In this document: positions 40,208-49,884 of the stretch, in pieces
Layout of the letters: each line of letters begins with the position of its first letter
How positions within the stretch are numbered: position 1 is the first letter of the stretch
NCBI GenBank assembly: GCA_947623505.1
Contig: CANQGT010000012.1
Span: 1-59,062 of the forward strand
DNA length: 59,062 nucleotides
Reading direction: 5' to 3'
Origin: an uncultured Clostridia bacterium
GTDB lineage: Bacteria > Bacillota > Clostridia > Oscillospirales > Acutalibacteraceae
The notes under the pieces: model-generated
What the model was told of the DNA's origin: nothing
The model's database searches: none
What the model saw: the letters and a program-made list of their open reading frames with translations, nothing else
Translations under genes and position numbers: made by a program

Positions 40208-42880
40208 TTACTTTAGGGAAAAAGTAACCTCTTTTGTTTCGCCCGCTTTAAAATCAAGGTCAAAGGTATCGTCCGAAAGCCCACAGGATACGGTTATCTT
40301 CTGCGCGGTGTCGGAGGTTATCCGCGCCGTGGCGGTCTTTGCATCGGTGTCCCATTCGAGTTTATCCACCGTTGCAAGAGTGCGCGCCTTTATGCCTGTT
40401 ACAGCGCCCTTGTCAAAGCCGCTGTTGAGCAGAGAGGGCAGCAATTCTATCTCGCCCTCGTTTGAATATACAAGGCTTTCGTTTATTATTCCGAGATAGC
40501 CTATTGCGAAGTCGGTGCAGTAGCAACTGCCTCGGTCGTAATCGTGGTTAGTCATAAGCGAATCATAGCGTATTTTATGGTTCATCAGCTTTGTAAGCGC
40601 GTCGGTCAGGCTTTCCCTGTCCTTGAGCCTTGCCGCGATAAGCGAACGGTGAACAAGCGCGTGGCTCGCCTCGTTTTCGCTCTCTCTGTTTTCTATGGCC
40701 TGAACGCAGGCTTTTGTAAGCTCTTCGTTCTTCTGCGTTTCAAACAGCGGCCATACGCAGTAAAGATGGCTCAAATGCCTGTGCTCGTTGTTTTCTTCAA
40801 AAGCGGTTGTCGCCCATTCCTTTAAAGCGCCCGTTTCGTCGTAGAGGTACGGCGGCAGATCATTTATCATCTGCTCCCATTTTGAGGCGTCGGCGTCGGG
40901 AGTCACATCTTTCATAACGCGTATAAGCATATTCAGATTATCCCTGCAAGCCGCTATATCTATGGCGCAGTTCGCGTCCGACGGGCTCGGATAGTTTGAA
41001 GGGTTGTTTTCCGGCGAATAGCTCGGCAGTATGCAGTAGCTCTCGCCGTCATCAAGCGCGGCTTTGCCCTTTTCGTAATGGATGCCGCCGTCTTTATCCG
41101 TATAATATTCTGGGCTCATAAGCTGATCCCAGTAGTTCGCGGATTTTATAAGCAAAGGCAGAAGTATATCTTCCTCAAGGCGAAGAGCTCCTCTTTGCCT
41201 TATTTCGTTTATCTGCGCGTCGGTCAGATCTTCCTCGACGGGGGAGAGAACGGATTTAAGGGCGTTGAGGTCAAATTCATCGCTCAAAGGTATGTTTATG
41301 TTTCCGTAGCATTGCAGCGTTTCGTAAAGGGGCTGTATCATCCAAGATGTGCCCGCGTTCCAGTATCTGAACGGATATGGGTAGCAGGTTTCCGTTATAA
41401 CGGCTTTGTCGCCGTCCGAATTTACGGGGGCCTGTATCGCGTCCTTATATCCGTGGGTGGCGTAAGCGTTTTCCTCCCAGTCGGGAAGCTGGCGCAGTAT
41501 AAAATACGCGTAGCCGACGGGGGAGGAGGAGATGTTGCCCGTGTTCATTGAAGAGGTTTGCAGATTTACGTTGGCGTCCATAGTGTATTTACTGCCCCAG
41601 CCCGTGTTCCATTCGCCTGTCCACATTCCGTAAAGGCGGCTTGTGGAATATCCGCCGCAGCAGAGATACGCGTATCTTCCCGCGTAATATGTTCTCTGCG
41701 CAAGGGCGGAATTTATCTTACCGCTGCCGCGCTGTTTGCTTAGCAGTTTTTCGTTTGACGCGTCACTGTCCTCAAGAGTGAGCGTTACGGCGTCGAATTG
41801 AGGCTTATATATCGCGAGATGATTTTCAAGCGCCTTGTCGTAATCAAAGCCATTATCATTTTTATATTTTTCAGCGATAGCCTGAGTTTTGCCTTTTAAT
41901 GAATCAAGAAGAGCAAAACTGTGTTGACTGTCAAAATCATCAAATTCGCCCATATTATAATCTCTGTCAGACATTGTAATGAGATAAATATAATCGGCAT
42001 CTGTTATATTTATACCCTCGTGCTGACTGCCCTTGAATTGACTTTCTTTATTTTTTTTGTCCATTTCAATTTTGGCTTTTTTGCCGTCTGTTACCACATA
42101 TGTAAGCGTTGCATAACCGCCGTTTTTCAGCTCGCTGTTTTCATAATTCGGATAGTGCGCCACAAAGGCAATGGCGTTTTCATCGTCGGTTATAAGCTTT
42201 TTGTATTTCAGATTTGTCTCATCGCTCTGCCCGAAATTCGCGAGCGAAGATATATCGTCAAACGAAAGCGTAAGATTCAGCTTCGCTCCCGTATCCGACG
42301 CGCCGAGCTTTGTTATAACAGCTCCGTCCGCCATAGAGGTAAATGAAGTTCTCTGCCATGCGCCGTCGCCGTTTTCATAATAAACGCCCACCTGCGAGGT
42401 TTCATAGTCGGTATATCGGGCGTAATTTGATTTTCCGCTGCCCTCCAAATCTATTCTCAGCTGAGCGCCCGGGTGGAAACGGTAAACGTCGTCGTAGCTT
42501 GCGTTGTCAACGATATTTTCACCGTTTACTATAGCCTGCTTCACCGTTTCAAGCTCGTTGAATGTTTCGGGGCAGTAACGCACGTTCACATTAGGCATAA
42601 TGAAGTGCATATTCTGAAAAATAAACGTATCGGAATAGGGGGAACCGCTTTCCACAAAGCCCTGAAGACCGTTGCCGGAAACCATTCCGTGCCTCCATTT
42701 ATCCGTATTGTTGCTTTTCGGAGACAACTCTTCGTATCTCGTGCTGTAGGAAATCTTGCTCTTGTCGGTAAAGAGCTTTTCAATCTGCGCTTTAGAAACT
42801 CCCGAAGAGCAGGCGGAGATTCCCATTGTAAAAGCGCCGAAAAGCGCAAGGCATAAAACAGCCTTTGCTTTTTTGTTCAT
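40208..42880 (-). CDS. GH95 alpha-L-fucosidase-like lipoprotein
   Basis: 890 residues. Lipobox GISAC anchors it outside the cell. GH95 features: N-terminal beta-sandwich (about 40-330), then an (alpha/alpha)6 barrel with LYGMWTGEWNTGWGSKYTMDANVNLQTSSMN (matching the family's SKYTxNINLQMNYW, with the paired Asn of NVN), the general acid Glu in GALKEWATTAF and the diagnostic HRHLSHLYCVWP. GH95 enzymes are inverting alpha-1,2-fucosidases, some alpha-galactosidases. The tryptophans after the Asn motif differ (TSSMN), so specificity may be shifted. AAAGGATG precedes ATG 42880. Confidence 0.88.
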   Translation of the reverse strand: MNKKAKAVLCLALFGAFTMGISACSSGVSKAQIEKLFTDKSKISYSTRYEELSPKSNNTDKWRHGMVSGNGLQGFVESGSPYSDTFIFQNMHFIMPNVNVRYCPETFNELETVKQAIVNGENIVDNASYDDVYRFHPGAQLRIDLEGSGKSNYARYTDYETSQVGVYYENGDGAWQRTSFTSMADGAVITKLGASDTGAKLNLTLSFDDISSLANFGQSDETNLKYKKLITDDENAIAFVAHYPNYENSELKNGGYATLTYVVTDGKKAKIEMDKKNKESQFKGSQHEGINITDADYIYLITMSDRDYNMGEFDDFDSQHSFALLDSLKGKTQAIAEKYKNDNGFDYDKALENHLAIYKPQFDAVTLTLEDSDASNEKLLSKQRGSGKINSALAQRTYYAGRYAYLCCGGYSTSRLYGMWTGEWNTGWGSKYTMDANVNLQTSSMNTGNISSSPVGYAYFILRQLPDWEENAYATHGYKDAIQAPVNSDGDKAVITETCYPYPFRYWNAGTSWMIQPLYETLQCYGNINIPLSDEFDLNALKSVLSPVEEDLTDAQINEIRQRGALRLEEDILLPLLIKSANYWDQLMSPEYYTDKDGGIHYEKGKAALDDGESYCILPSYSPENNPSNYPSPSDANCAIDIAACRDNLNMLIRVMKDVTPDADASKWEQMINDLPPYLYDETGALKEWATTAFEENNEHRHLSHLYCVWPLFETQKNEELTKACVQAIENRESENEASHALVHRSLIAARLKDRESLTDALTKLMNHKIRYDSLMTNHDYDRGSCYCTDFAIGYLGIINESLVYSNEGEIELLPSLLNSGFDKGAVTGIKARTLATVDKLEWDTDAKTATARITSDTAQKITVSCGLSDDTFDLDFKAGETKEVTFSLK

Positions 42881-42936
42881 AAAATCATCCTTTCGGTTTA
42901 CTTTGGTGTTTAAACGCAAAGAAATGCGCTGCGCAA

Positions 42937-42965
42937 ATTATATCATATCGTGTTAAGCAAATCAA
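42937..42965 (-). promoter_or_regulatory. promoter of the GH95 gene
   Basis: Minus strand TTGATT (42965-42960), 17-bp spacer, TATAAT (42942-42937). The GCGC palindrome region follows. Confidence 0.7.
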
Positions 42966-42973
42966 TCTACATA

Positions 42974-44143
42974 TTAAAGCTTATTTATCATCGACAAAAG
43001 GTTTATATAGAAATCCTTAACGTCGTTTTTTATAAAAAGCCCGCCCTGAAGAGACATATGATCGCCCCTGTATATCGGCATTATGTTCCAAACGCCCTTT
43101 TGGATATCGTTTTCGTCAAATTCCTTTGACGGCGCGCCAAAGGGGGCTTTTGCCGAAACCGTATTCACAAGTCCGTCGTTTTCAAGCCAGCTTTCGTCAA
43201 CCGTAAATCCCTTTTCAGTAGCGCCCGTAAGCCGTCCGAGGCGTTCGGCGCTGTTCAGAAAAGTGCTTTCGGTAATGCTTTTGTCGGGGAGGTAAGTGCC
43301 GTCCTCCGATTTTACCGTGGAGCTGCAGGCGTATGAAAAATAGTATATGTTGTCAAGAGTTTGCAGACTTTTGTTGAGCTCAAGCGCGTTGTCGATATAC
43401 ATATCGTATGATGCGTAGTCGCTTTCGTCCCTTCCGTCGGGCTGGGCGGCGGTATATTTTGAAACCATTTTCGACATAAAATCTCTGAAAGCGTTTGAGT
43501 TTTCTTTTTCTTCTTGCACGCCGTCGTCGGCAAGATAGGCGCTCGTGCCATTGTGGGGCGCGGCAAGCGTTACTACGCTGTAAATCCAATCGGCTTTTCC
43601 TCCGCTGAAAAGTTCGGAAAGCTCGCTTTCATCGGTTGCCGCCCGTTCGGCCTTACTGCCGTTTGCCATAAGCTCGCAAAGCATTCTGACCGTTGCGCCG
43701 CCAAATGAATGGCCTATTAGATTTATTTTGTTTTCAGCGCTCCAGCTCTCAATAAGCAGCTCGCCGCCGAAGTCCTTGCCGTATCTTTCGTGTTTGCAGC
43801 GTTCGCTGTGCTCCTTCCCGTAATCGACTGTTGAACCGGTGAGTTGAGCATAAAGCTCGCAGGCTCTGTCCCACGCGCTACCCTGAGGATCCACCGAAGC
43901 GGCGTAGCATTCAAAGCCTTGTTTGCCGAGATATTTCAGCAGATCTCCGTTGAACATTCCCCAGTATTTTAAATACCTGTTAGTTTTGTCATAGCTGCCC
44001 CAGCCGGAAAGACCGTGAACGAACACGTTTTTGTAATTTGTGTTCCACTTATCGCTTTTGACTGCGGAAACGGGCGCGGAGGAACACGAGCAGAGCAGCA
44101 GGCACAGCGCAATTATCAATGCCGTTACCGATGTTTTTTTCAT
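42974..44143 (-). CDS. secreted lipase, family I.5-like lipoprotein
   Basis: 389 residues. Signal peptide with lipobox LCSC. Alpha/beta hydrolase: FVHGLSGWGSYD near residue 45 (oxyanion region), nucleophile elbow NLIGHSFGGATVRML (about 145), VTLAAPHNGTSA (about 200), then a catalytic Asp in ENDGLVNTVSAKAP and His in YRGDHMSLQG. This resembles the large lipases of Bacillus and staphylococci (family I.5/I.6), which hydrolyse triacylglycerols with Ca and Zn. ATG 44143 is preferred because AAAGGAG lies 8 nt upstream; the GTG at 44152 overlaps it. Confidence 0.85.
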   Translation of the reverse strand: MKKTSVTALIIALCLLLCSCSSAPVSAVKSDKWNTNYKNVFVHGLSGWGSYDKTNRYLKYWGMFNGDLLKYLGKQGFECYAASVDPQGSAWDRACELYAQLTGSTVDYGKEHSERCKHERYGKDFGGELLIESWSAENKINLIGHSFGGATVRMLCELMANGSKAERAATDESELSELFSGGKADWIYSVVTLAAPHNGTSAYLADDGVQEEKENSNAFRDFMSKMVSKYTAAQPDGRDESDYASYDMYIDNALELNKSLQTLDNIYYFSYACSSTVKSEDGTYLPDKSITESTFLNSAERLGRLTGATEKGFTVDESWLENDGLVNTVSAKAPFGAPSKEFDENDIQKGVWNIMPIYRGDHMSLQGGLFIKNDVKDFYINLLSMINKL

Positions 44144-44237
44144 GGCTTTCACTCCTTTTGAATTTTCACATATATAGTTGTAATACGGAATATTATCGGC
44201 CGCATCTTTTTCGGCTTAAATCGGGCATTATCAAACA

Positions 44238-44280
44238 AAAAGCCCCGAATGCCTAAAATATCATTTTTCGGCACGGGGCA
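44238..44280 (-). terminator. terminator of the PIG-L/GH43 operon
   Basis: Minus strand GCCCCG, an inner TGCC/GGCA hairpin, CGGGGC, then TTTTTG. Confidence 0.85.
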
Positions 44281-44284
44281 TTGT

Positions 44285-45232
44285 TTATATATGATTTTCG
44301 TAGCGTTCGGCGGTGATAATACCGTCGTTGACATTAAGCTTGCATATCCTCGCGTTTCGCGCGTCAAACGCGCTGAGCAGTTTTTTTCTGTCGTAATCTC
44401 TCGCGTGATAAACGGCGTACCACTGCCCGTCTTCTTTTATCATTGAATGGTGACCTGTGCCCTCCTCAAACTCGTTTGCTTTGAGAACGGGCATATACGT
44501 TTTATCGTCGGGGTATTTTTCAAACTTTATTTTGGTGAGGTCTGTTTCGTCGGTTTTTGCTCTCGCGTAGCCTATGTAGTAGGTGGGTTTTTCATAGCAG
44601 TTGCCCGAATACATAACGTACTGCCAGTCGCCCTCCCTAAAATAGAACGCGCCTTCTATTGTGTGCCAGTGCTGACCCTTTTTATATCGGTTTTCCCTGT
44701 ATATATCCTCGTCGAGAGTGGGCTCAATTACCAAAACGGGCTTGCCCTCCGGCGTGTACGGATCGAGCATTCTGTCCACGTAAACGCAGGTGCCTATTCT
44801 TTCGCCGTCAAATCTGTTGGAGGAATAGAATATGAAAAGCCCCGATTCGTTTTTTACAACGTGAGCGTCTATCGAAAACGGGTGAAGTATCCGCCTTGTA
44901 TTCGTAAACGGCCCGAGCGGATTATCGGCAACGGAAACGTGCATAGCGCCGCGGTGGCCGCCCTTGTCGGGCTCGTCATCATATATTTCGATGGAGTTAT
45001 ACATATAGAATTTTCCGTCAAGCTCAATAACGCAGGGAGCCCAAAACGCCTTGTGATGCGGCATTGTAAGAACCTTGCCGCAGTATTCCCAGCCGTCAAA
45101 AAGCTCGTTTGATTGATAGGCGTAAACAGCGTCGTGGCCCGTGACGTAAATATAATATTTTCCGTTTGATTTCAGTATGTAGGGATCCGCCTGCCCCTGA
45201 TAATGGTGCTTTGTCGGTTTGATCAGATGCAC
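44285..45232 (-). CDS. GH43 family glycoside hydrolase
   Basis: 315 residues, a single five-bladed propeller without signal peptide or ConA domain. Catalytic triad of GH43: general base Asp in QADPYILKSNGKYYIY (about residue 16), modulating Asp in PFSIDAHVV (about 122) and acid Glu in HTIEGAFYF (about 198). Specificity is probably arabinofuranosidase, xylosidase or galactosidase. Start is GTG with AGAGGG 7 nt upstream. It lies 42 nt after the PIG-L gene. Confidence 0.9.
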   Translation of the reverse strand: MHLIKPTKHHYQGQADPYILKSNGKYYIYVTGHDAVYAYQSNELFDGWEYCGKVLTMPHHKAFWAPCVIELDGKFYMYNSIEIYDDEPDKGGHRGAMHVSVADNPLGPFTNTRRILHPFSIDAHVVKNESGLFIFYSSNRFDGERIGTCVYVDRMLDPYTPEGKPVLVIEPTLDEDIYRENRYKKGQHWHTIEGAFYFREGDWQYVMYSGNCYEKPTYYIGYARAKTDETDLTKIKFEKYPDDKTYMPVLKANEFEEGTGHHSMIKEDGQWYAVYHARDYDRKKLLSAFDARNARICKLNVNDGIITAERYENHI

Positions 45233-45274
45233 TTTTTTGCCCTCTTAATTCATAATATTTTAGAACCTTTAGGT

Positions 45275-47293
45275 TCATTTATATACCGCGAGCCTTTTTA
45301 TCAGCCCGTAATAATAATCAATCTGCATCGGGTAAGACCACAGCGCTTGCTCAAGCTTTTGCTTTCTGCGAAACGCGCGGCGCTTTTTCACGCTCGGATT
45401 GCTTATCCTTATACTGTCGCTCACCGACGGCTCATCATTGAGATAAACCGTTAGAATGCCCTGCTTTTCGGGCGGGCAGATTATTTCTATTTTTCCGTTT
45501 TCCCGCTTCGCCGAAATATCGCCGTCAACGGTAAGCTCCGCCGGCAGGGTGCTGTTTTCGGGATATGAGTAAACGGAAAGGCTGCATTTTCCCGAAATAT
45601 CGGTTATGTAATCAAAGCAAAAATCGTCGTTTTCGTCAACAAGCTTGATAAACTGCGGCTTTTTGCTTTCGGGGTGTTCAAACGCCTCGATTTTGAGGAG
45701 CGACGCAAAGCCCTCCCATTCTGTTACGCGAACGGTAATAACGTCGGTTTCAATCGGAGCGAAATCGTACACGAACGAGGTTTTGTTCCCCCGAACGGCG
45801 CCCGTTTCAAAGCTGAAATTCCCAAGCTCAACTCGGGCGTTCAGCACCTTGTTTTCTTCAATCGGGCTCGCGTAAAGCGCAACGCATGATACGCGCTTCT
45901 TTTCGGCAAGTCGAAACGTAACGGCGGGGGCGGCGTCATCTTTTTCCGCCGTCCATATCCCGTCAAACGGCTTTTTTTCCGCTTTTGCTATATCGCCGCA
46001 GTCAACCAGCTTGAATGAGGCGATGTTCGACGCGTCGCCGCTTGAGGCGCGGATTTCGGCGTTCAGCAGAACGCTGTCCGTTCTGCGCTTCCAAAAAACC
46101 TTATCGGAATTTAGTATTCCGTTCGCGTGGTCGGTAGCGGTCTGGCTTGAATAGTTCATCATAGCCTTATAAGACGAGCTGTTTTGCATAACTTTTGACA
46201 GCGCCGTTGATTCGGACGGAAATCGCACCCTGTCCGCCCAAGCGTAAACGCCGTTTTCCGCCATTCGCTCGCAGGGTTTGCGAAGATGTGTGGAAGCGGC
46301 GTTGGTACCGTAATAATCGTTAAGTCCGTTCCAAGCCGTCGAATAGGCGAATCCCTTAAAGACCTCCGGGCGATAGTCGCTTTTTGATTTGAGTATATCG
46401 TTCAAAGCCTCCTCAAAGAAAAGGCTTATGGCGCGGTGGTCGGCGTGGCCGTCGTAATCGCAGCAGAATATTTCATCGGGCATATATTTTAAAATAACGC
46501 TTTTCATATCCTCCGCGATATTTTCCCTTTTAAATTCGTGGCCGGTATAGGACGGGTGATTTTTTGTGCCGTAGGCGCGGCGGTAGCCCTTTTTTGAGAT
46601 GATCGCTTTGCCGTTCGGGCAATTATATATATGCTTTCCGTTTTTGTCAACAAGGCAGTCTCCGTAACCGAGAAAAATAATGTTTTCACGAGGTATGCCG
46701 TAGCTGTCGGCCACGTTGAGAGCCTCGTTTATTCTGATTTTGCCTATGCCGTAATTGTCGCCGTTTGTGGAAAATACTATTCTTACGGTCGAGCCGTGTT
46801 TTACGTAGCTTTCTATAATTCCGCCGTAAAGGTTTATTTCGTCGTCCTCGTGCGGAGCGAAGAGCATAACGTTTTTCCCCGAAAAAACGCCGCTCCTGTC
46901 CGTTTGCGGAAAATCGTAAACCGTGCCGGATTTAATATATTTTTCCGCGGCCGCCGTTGCCGCCGCGATAATTACCGCTACGGCAAGCACCGCGCCGAAT
47001 ATCGTATAAACAGCCGTTTTGGGCAGGGGAATAAACGCCGAAAGCGCGGTTAAAATATCAAGCAGGGAAAGTAGCATATAAATTTGCAGCATTCGCGATT
47101 CTATATGTATAAAATGGGCCGCGGCGCACATAATCGCCGCCGAGCAAAAATATTTTATAAGCACGGCGTCCGTTTTTATAACAAGCCCAGCCGCGAACAG
47201 AAAAACATAAAGTATGAGCAAAAAAATCATAACGGGAAGCGCAAATGATTTTTTCTCATACTTTTTTATTTTAGTCCAATTTACCGAAATCAT
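45275..47293 (-). CDS. membrane-anchored PIG-L/LmbE deacetylase with C-terminal beta-domains
   Basis: 672 residues. Four hydrophobic segments in the first 115 residues place it in the membrane. The PIG-L domain (about 140-370) has the zinc motif APHEDDE (146-152) and the second ligand set DGHADHRA (about 280). A discoidin/F5-8-like region (about 420-560; FKLVDCGDIAK, RVTEWEGFASLLKIEAFEHPES) and an Ig-like tail with a basic end follow. PIG-L enzymes deacetylate N-acetylglucosaminyl compounds. Which side of the membrane the domain faces is not certain. GAGG precedes the ATG. It starts the operon with GH43. Confidence 0.87.
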   Translation of the reverse strand: MISVNWTKIKKYEKKSFALPVMIFLLILYVFLFAAGLVIKTDAVLIKYFCSAAIMCAAAHFIHIESRMLQIYMLLSLLDILTALSAFIPLPKTAVYTIFGAVLAVAVIIAAATAAAEKYIKSGTVYDFPQTDRSGVFSGKNVMLFAPHEDDEINLYGGIIESYVKHGSTVRIVFSTNGDNYGIGKIRINEALNVADSYGIPRENIIFLGYGDCLVDKNGKHIYNCPNGKAIISKKGYRRAYGTKNHPSYTGHEFKRENIAEDMKSVILKYMPDEIFCCDYDGHADHRAISLFFEEALNDILKSKSDYRPEVFKGFAYSTAWNGLNDYYGTNAASTHLRKPCERMAENGVYAWADRVRFPSESTALSKVMQNSSSYKAMMNYSSQTATDHANGILNSDKVFWKRRTDSVLLNAEIRASSGDASNIASFKLVDCGDIAKAEKKPFDGIWTAEKDDAAPAVTFRLAEKKRVSCVALYASPIEENKVLNARVELGNFSFETGAVRGNKTSFVYDFAPIETDVITVRVTEWEGFASLLKIEAFEHPESKKPQFIKLVDENDDFCFDYITDISGKCSLSVYSYPENSTLPAELTVDGDISAKRENGKIEIICPPEKQGILTVYLNDEPSVSDSIRISNPSVKKRRAFRRKQKLEQALWSYPMQIDYYYGLIKRLAVYK

Positions 47294-47417
47294 AATAAAA
47301 CCTCAAAAAAGAACCGCCTTTTCATTTTACAAATGCCTATACTAACATAATTAAAGCCGACAGTAAACATTTTTCTGAGGATTTTTTGTAAATATTTTAA
47401 TAATATTTTTAAACGCC

Positions 47418-49088
47418 CTAAAACGCCGCTTTACCGCTTTTCGGAAAAACGACTGTAAAGGTCGTTCCCTTGCCGGGTTCTCCGTCAATTTTAACCGAAG
47501 CATTGTGCAGCATCGCCGCGTGTTTTACTATTGATAGGCCGAGTCCGGTGCCGCCTATTTCCTTTGAGCGGCTTTTATCAACTCTGTAAAAACGTTCAAA
47601 AACACGCTCGCGCTCTTCCGGAGGAATGCCTATGCCGGTGTCGGAAACAGTAAGAGTTGCCGAGTTGCCGCTGTCTTTTACGCTGACCGTGACATTGCCG
47701 CCTGTTTTATTGTATTTTATCGCGTTGTCGCAAAGATTGTATATTATCCCGCTCAAAAGCCTCGGTATGCCGTTTATAACGGCGCTTTCTCCCGTTAGTT
47801 CGGTCGATACTCCGGCTTTTTGAGCTTCAAGAGAAAGACTTTTTACAGTTTCGCAGGCAAGCGAATACAAGTCGGTATCTTCTCTTTTCATATCGTAAGC
47901 GCCCTCGTCAAGATGCGAGAGCTTTATTATATCGTCTATGAGGTTTATCATTCGCCGGGATTCCGAATATATACCGTTTGCAAATTCTTTTATGTCTCCC
48001 GCCTTGACTATTCCGTTCATGATAAGCTCCGCGCTGCCCGATATTGTTTGCAGCGGCGTTTTAAGCTCGTGGGAAACATTCGCCGTAAATTCTCTGCGAA
48101 GCTGTTCCGCGTGTTCCTTTTCCGTAATATCCGTTATTAGCAACACTATGCCTGATACTGTGCCGTCAATCGTAACGGGATTGGCGGAGAATTTGTATCT
48201 TGCGCCGTTTATCTCTGCAATCTTTTCGCAGAAGCTGCCTTTTAAAGAGCTTTCAATCGCCTCGTTAATCTCGGGGCGGCGGCATATGCTTAAAATATTT
48301 TTGCCTGCCGCGCTGTCCGCGCCCATAACGGAAGCCGCGGCTTTATTGCAGCTGAGTATTACTCCGCCGCGGTTCAGCAGCACTATGCCGACGGGAATGC
48401 CCGAAACAACGGTCTCAAATTCCTTTTGCTTTCTGAAAAGCTCGTCGCGCTGCATGCATATTTGCCGCTGCTGTGCATCTATCCTGCGAAGCAGGGGAGA
48501 CAGCTCCTCATATTCCTCGTTTTCAAGAGGATTGTCAAGATCAAGTTCATTTAACGGTTTTACGATTTTTTTTGCAAGTTTTGAAGCGAATATCAGCGAA
48601 AGTATAAGCGCGGCGGCAAAAACGACGCAAAGAGGCTGAAGCATTCCGAGGCAGAGAGTAAGAAGCGTGTTTTGCGATATGGAAAGCCGAAGCACGGAGC
48701 CGTCGGGCAAAAGCCTTGCGCAATAAAGGGAACGCTCCATAAGAGTTGAGGAATACCGTGAGCTTTCTCCCTCACCGTTTTTCAGCGCCTCCTTTATTTC
48801 CTCGCGCTCAAGGTGATTTTCCATTTTACTTTCGTCTGAGGCGCTGTCAAACAGCACGTCACCCGATTGGCTTATCCAGCTTATTCGGCATTTATCCGCG
48901 TCAAGGTTTTGAAGATATGCCTTTCCTATTTTTGCAACGCCCTGCGCCGCAAGTGAAGTCTGCGTTCGCAGCTGCTCCGTCTGCAAATCGGTGAAGTATT
49001 CATAGAGTATTCCCATAAAAATTGCCGCGCCTAACAGAAAAATGCTCATTGAAACAAGGCATATGGATTTGAAAATGCGCTTTGTCAT
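47418..49088 (-). CDS. phoR: phosphate-regulon sensor histidine kinase
   Basis: 556 residues. TM1 (about 8-30), an outer sensor loop, TM2 (about 148-168), a HAMP-like linker, a PAS domain (about 215-320; IPVGIVLLNRGGVILSCNKAAASVMG), HisKA with NVSHELKTPLQTISGSAE (phospho-His, about 340) and HATPase_c with NAIKYNKTGG (N box) and DTGIGIPPEERERVFERFYRVDKSRSKEIGGTGLGLSI. It phosphorylates PhoB/PhoP when phosphate is scarce. The ATG overlaps the phoB stop (ATGA), with GGAGG inside phoB. Confidence 0.92.
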   Translation of the reverse strand: MTKRIFKSICLVSMSIFLLGAAIFMGILYEYFTDLQTEQLRTQTSLAAQGVAKIGKAYLQNLDADKCRISWISQSGDVLFDSASDESKMENHLEREEIKEALKNGEGESSRYSSTLMERSLYCARLLPDGSVLRLSISQNTLLTLCLGMLQPLCVVFAAALILSLIFASKLAKKIVKPLNELDLDNPLENEEYEELSPLLRRIDAQQRQICMQRDELFRKQKEFETVVSGIPVGIVLLNRGGVILSCNKAAASVMGADSAAGKNILSICRRPEINEAIESSLKGSFCEKIAEINGARYKFSANPVTIDGTVSGIVLLITDITEKEHAEQLRREFTANVSHELKTPLQTISGSAELIMNGIVKAGDIKEFANGIYSESRRMINLIDDIIKLSHLDEGAYDMKREDTDLYSLACETVKSLSLEAQKAGVSTELTGESAVINGIPRLLSGIIYNLCDNAIKYNKTGGNVTVSVKDSGNSATLTVSDTGIGIPPEERERVFERFYRVDKSRSKEIGGTGLGLSIVKHAAMLHNASVKIDGEPGKGTTFTVVFPKSGKAAF

Positions 49089-49759
49089 CGCTTTTCCTCC
49101 ATTCGGTAGCCTACGCCGCGCACCGTTTCGATATATTCGGAAAGCTCTCCGAGTTTTGAACGCAGCGTGCCGATGTGAACGTCTACCGTCCTTGTTTCTC
49201 CGATATGTTCCGCTCCCCAGATAAGGTCGAGGAGCTGATCTCTTGTAAACACCCTTCCGATATTATCCATAAGAAGCTTTAGAAGCTCGTATTCCTTTAG
49301 AGTGAGCGAAAGCCTTTTTCCGTTGGCGGTCACGGTATGCTTGCTTTTATTAAGCTCCAGCCCGCCGACTTTTACCGTTTCTGTATTTTCGGCGCGCCCG
49401 GCCCTGCGCAGCACCGCTTTTATATGTGAAACCATTTCCATCATTCCGAAAGGCTTTGCAAGGTAATCGTCCGCCCCGCAGTCAAGCCCCGTTACCTTAT
49501 CGTATTCGGTAGTTTTTGCCGTTTCCATAATAACGGGTATATCGGAAAACCCGCGATTTGATCTGAGGCTTTTCAGAATGCTTATCCCGTCCTCTCCCGG
49601 CAGCATAACGTCAAGCAGTATAAGCTCCGGCTTTTCTTCTTTGAGCGCCTCAAACAGTTCATCCGAGTTTTCAAAACCTCGTGCGTCAAAGCCCGATGAA
49701 ATAAGAGTATAAATAATCAGCCCCCTTACGGAAGCGTCATCCTCAACGCAGTAAATCAT
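49085..49759 (-). CDS. phoB: phosphate-regulon response regulator, OmpR/PhoB type
   Basis: 224 residues. Receiver domain: acidic pair in CVEDD, phospho-acceptor Asp in ILLDVMLPGEDG (about residue 53), Thr in METAKTTEYDKV (the usual Leu before Thr is Glu) and Lys in LAKPFGMMEM. Winged-helix domain: LTLKEYELLKLLMDNIGRVFTRDQLLDLIWG and TRTVDVHIGTLRSKLGE...TVRGVGYRME. It binds Pho boxes, such as those before pstS. ATG 49759 has AAGGAG upstream; a longer in-frame start at 49789 overlaps nothing useful. phoP is the equivalent name in Bacillus. Confidence 0.93.
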   Translation of the reverse strand: MIYCVEDDASVRGLIIYTLISSGFDARGFENSDELFEALKEEKPELILLDVMLPGEDGISILKSLRSNRGFSDIPVIMETAKTTEYDKVTGLDCGADDYLAKPFGMMEMVSHIKAVLRRAGRAENTETVKVGGLELNKSKHTVTANGKRLSLTLKEYELLKLLMDNIGRVFTRDQLLDLIWGAEHIGETRTVDVHIGTLRSKLGELSEYIETVRGVGYRMEEKR

Positions 49760-49884
49760 AAAATCGCTCCTTTTTGACATATTAAACATAATCGCTGTTT
49801 AAAAACTTGCATATTTCAACGCCTTAAAACATATACTTTCGGACTTTGCCTTGCGATATTTTAAGAACGACGAATGTACGGGCG

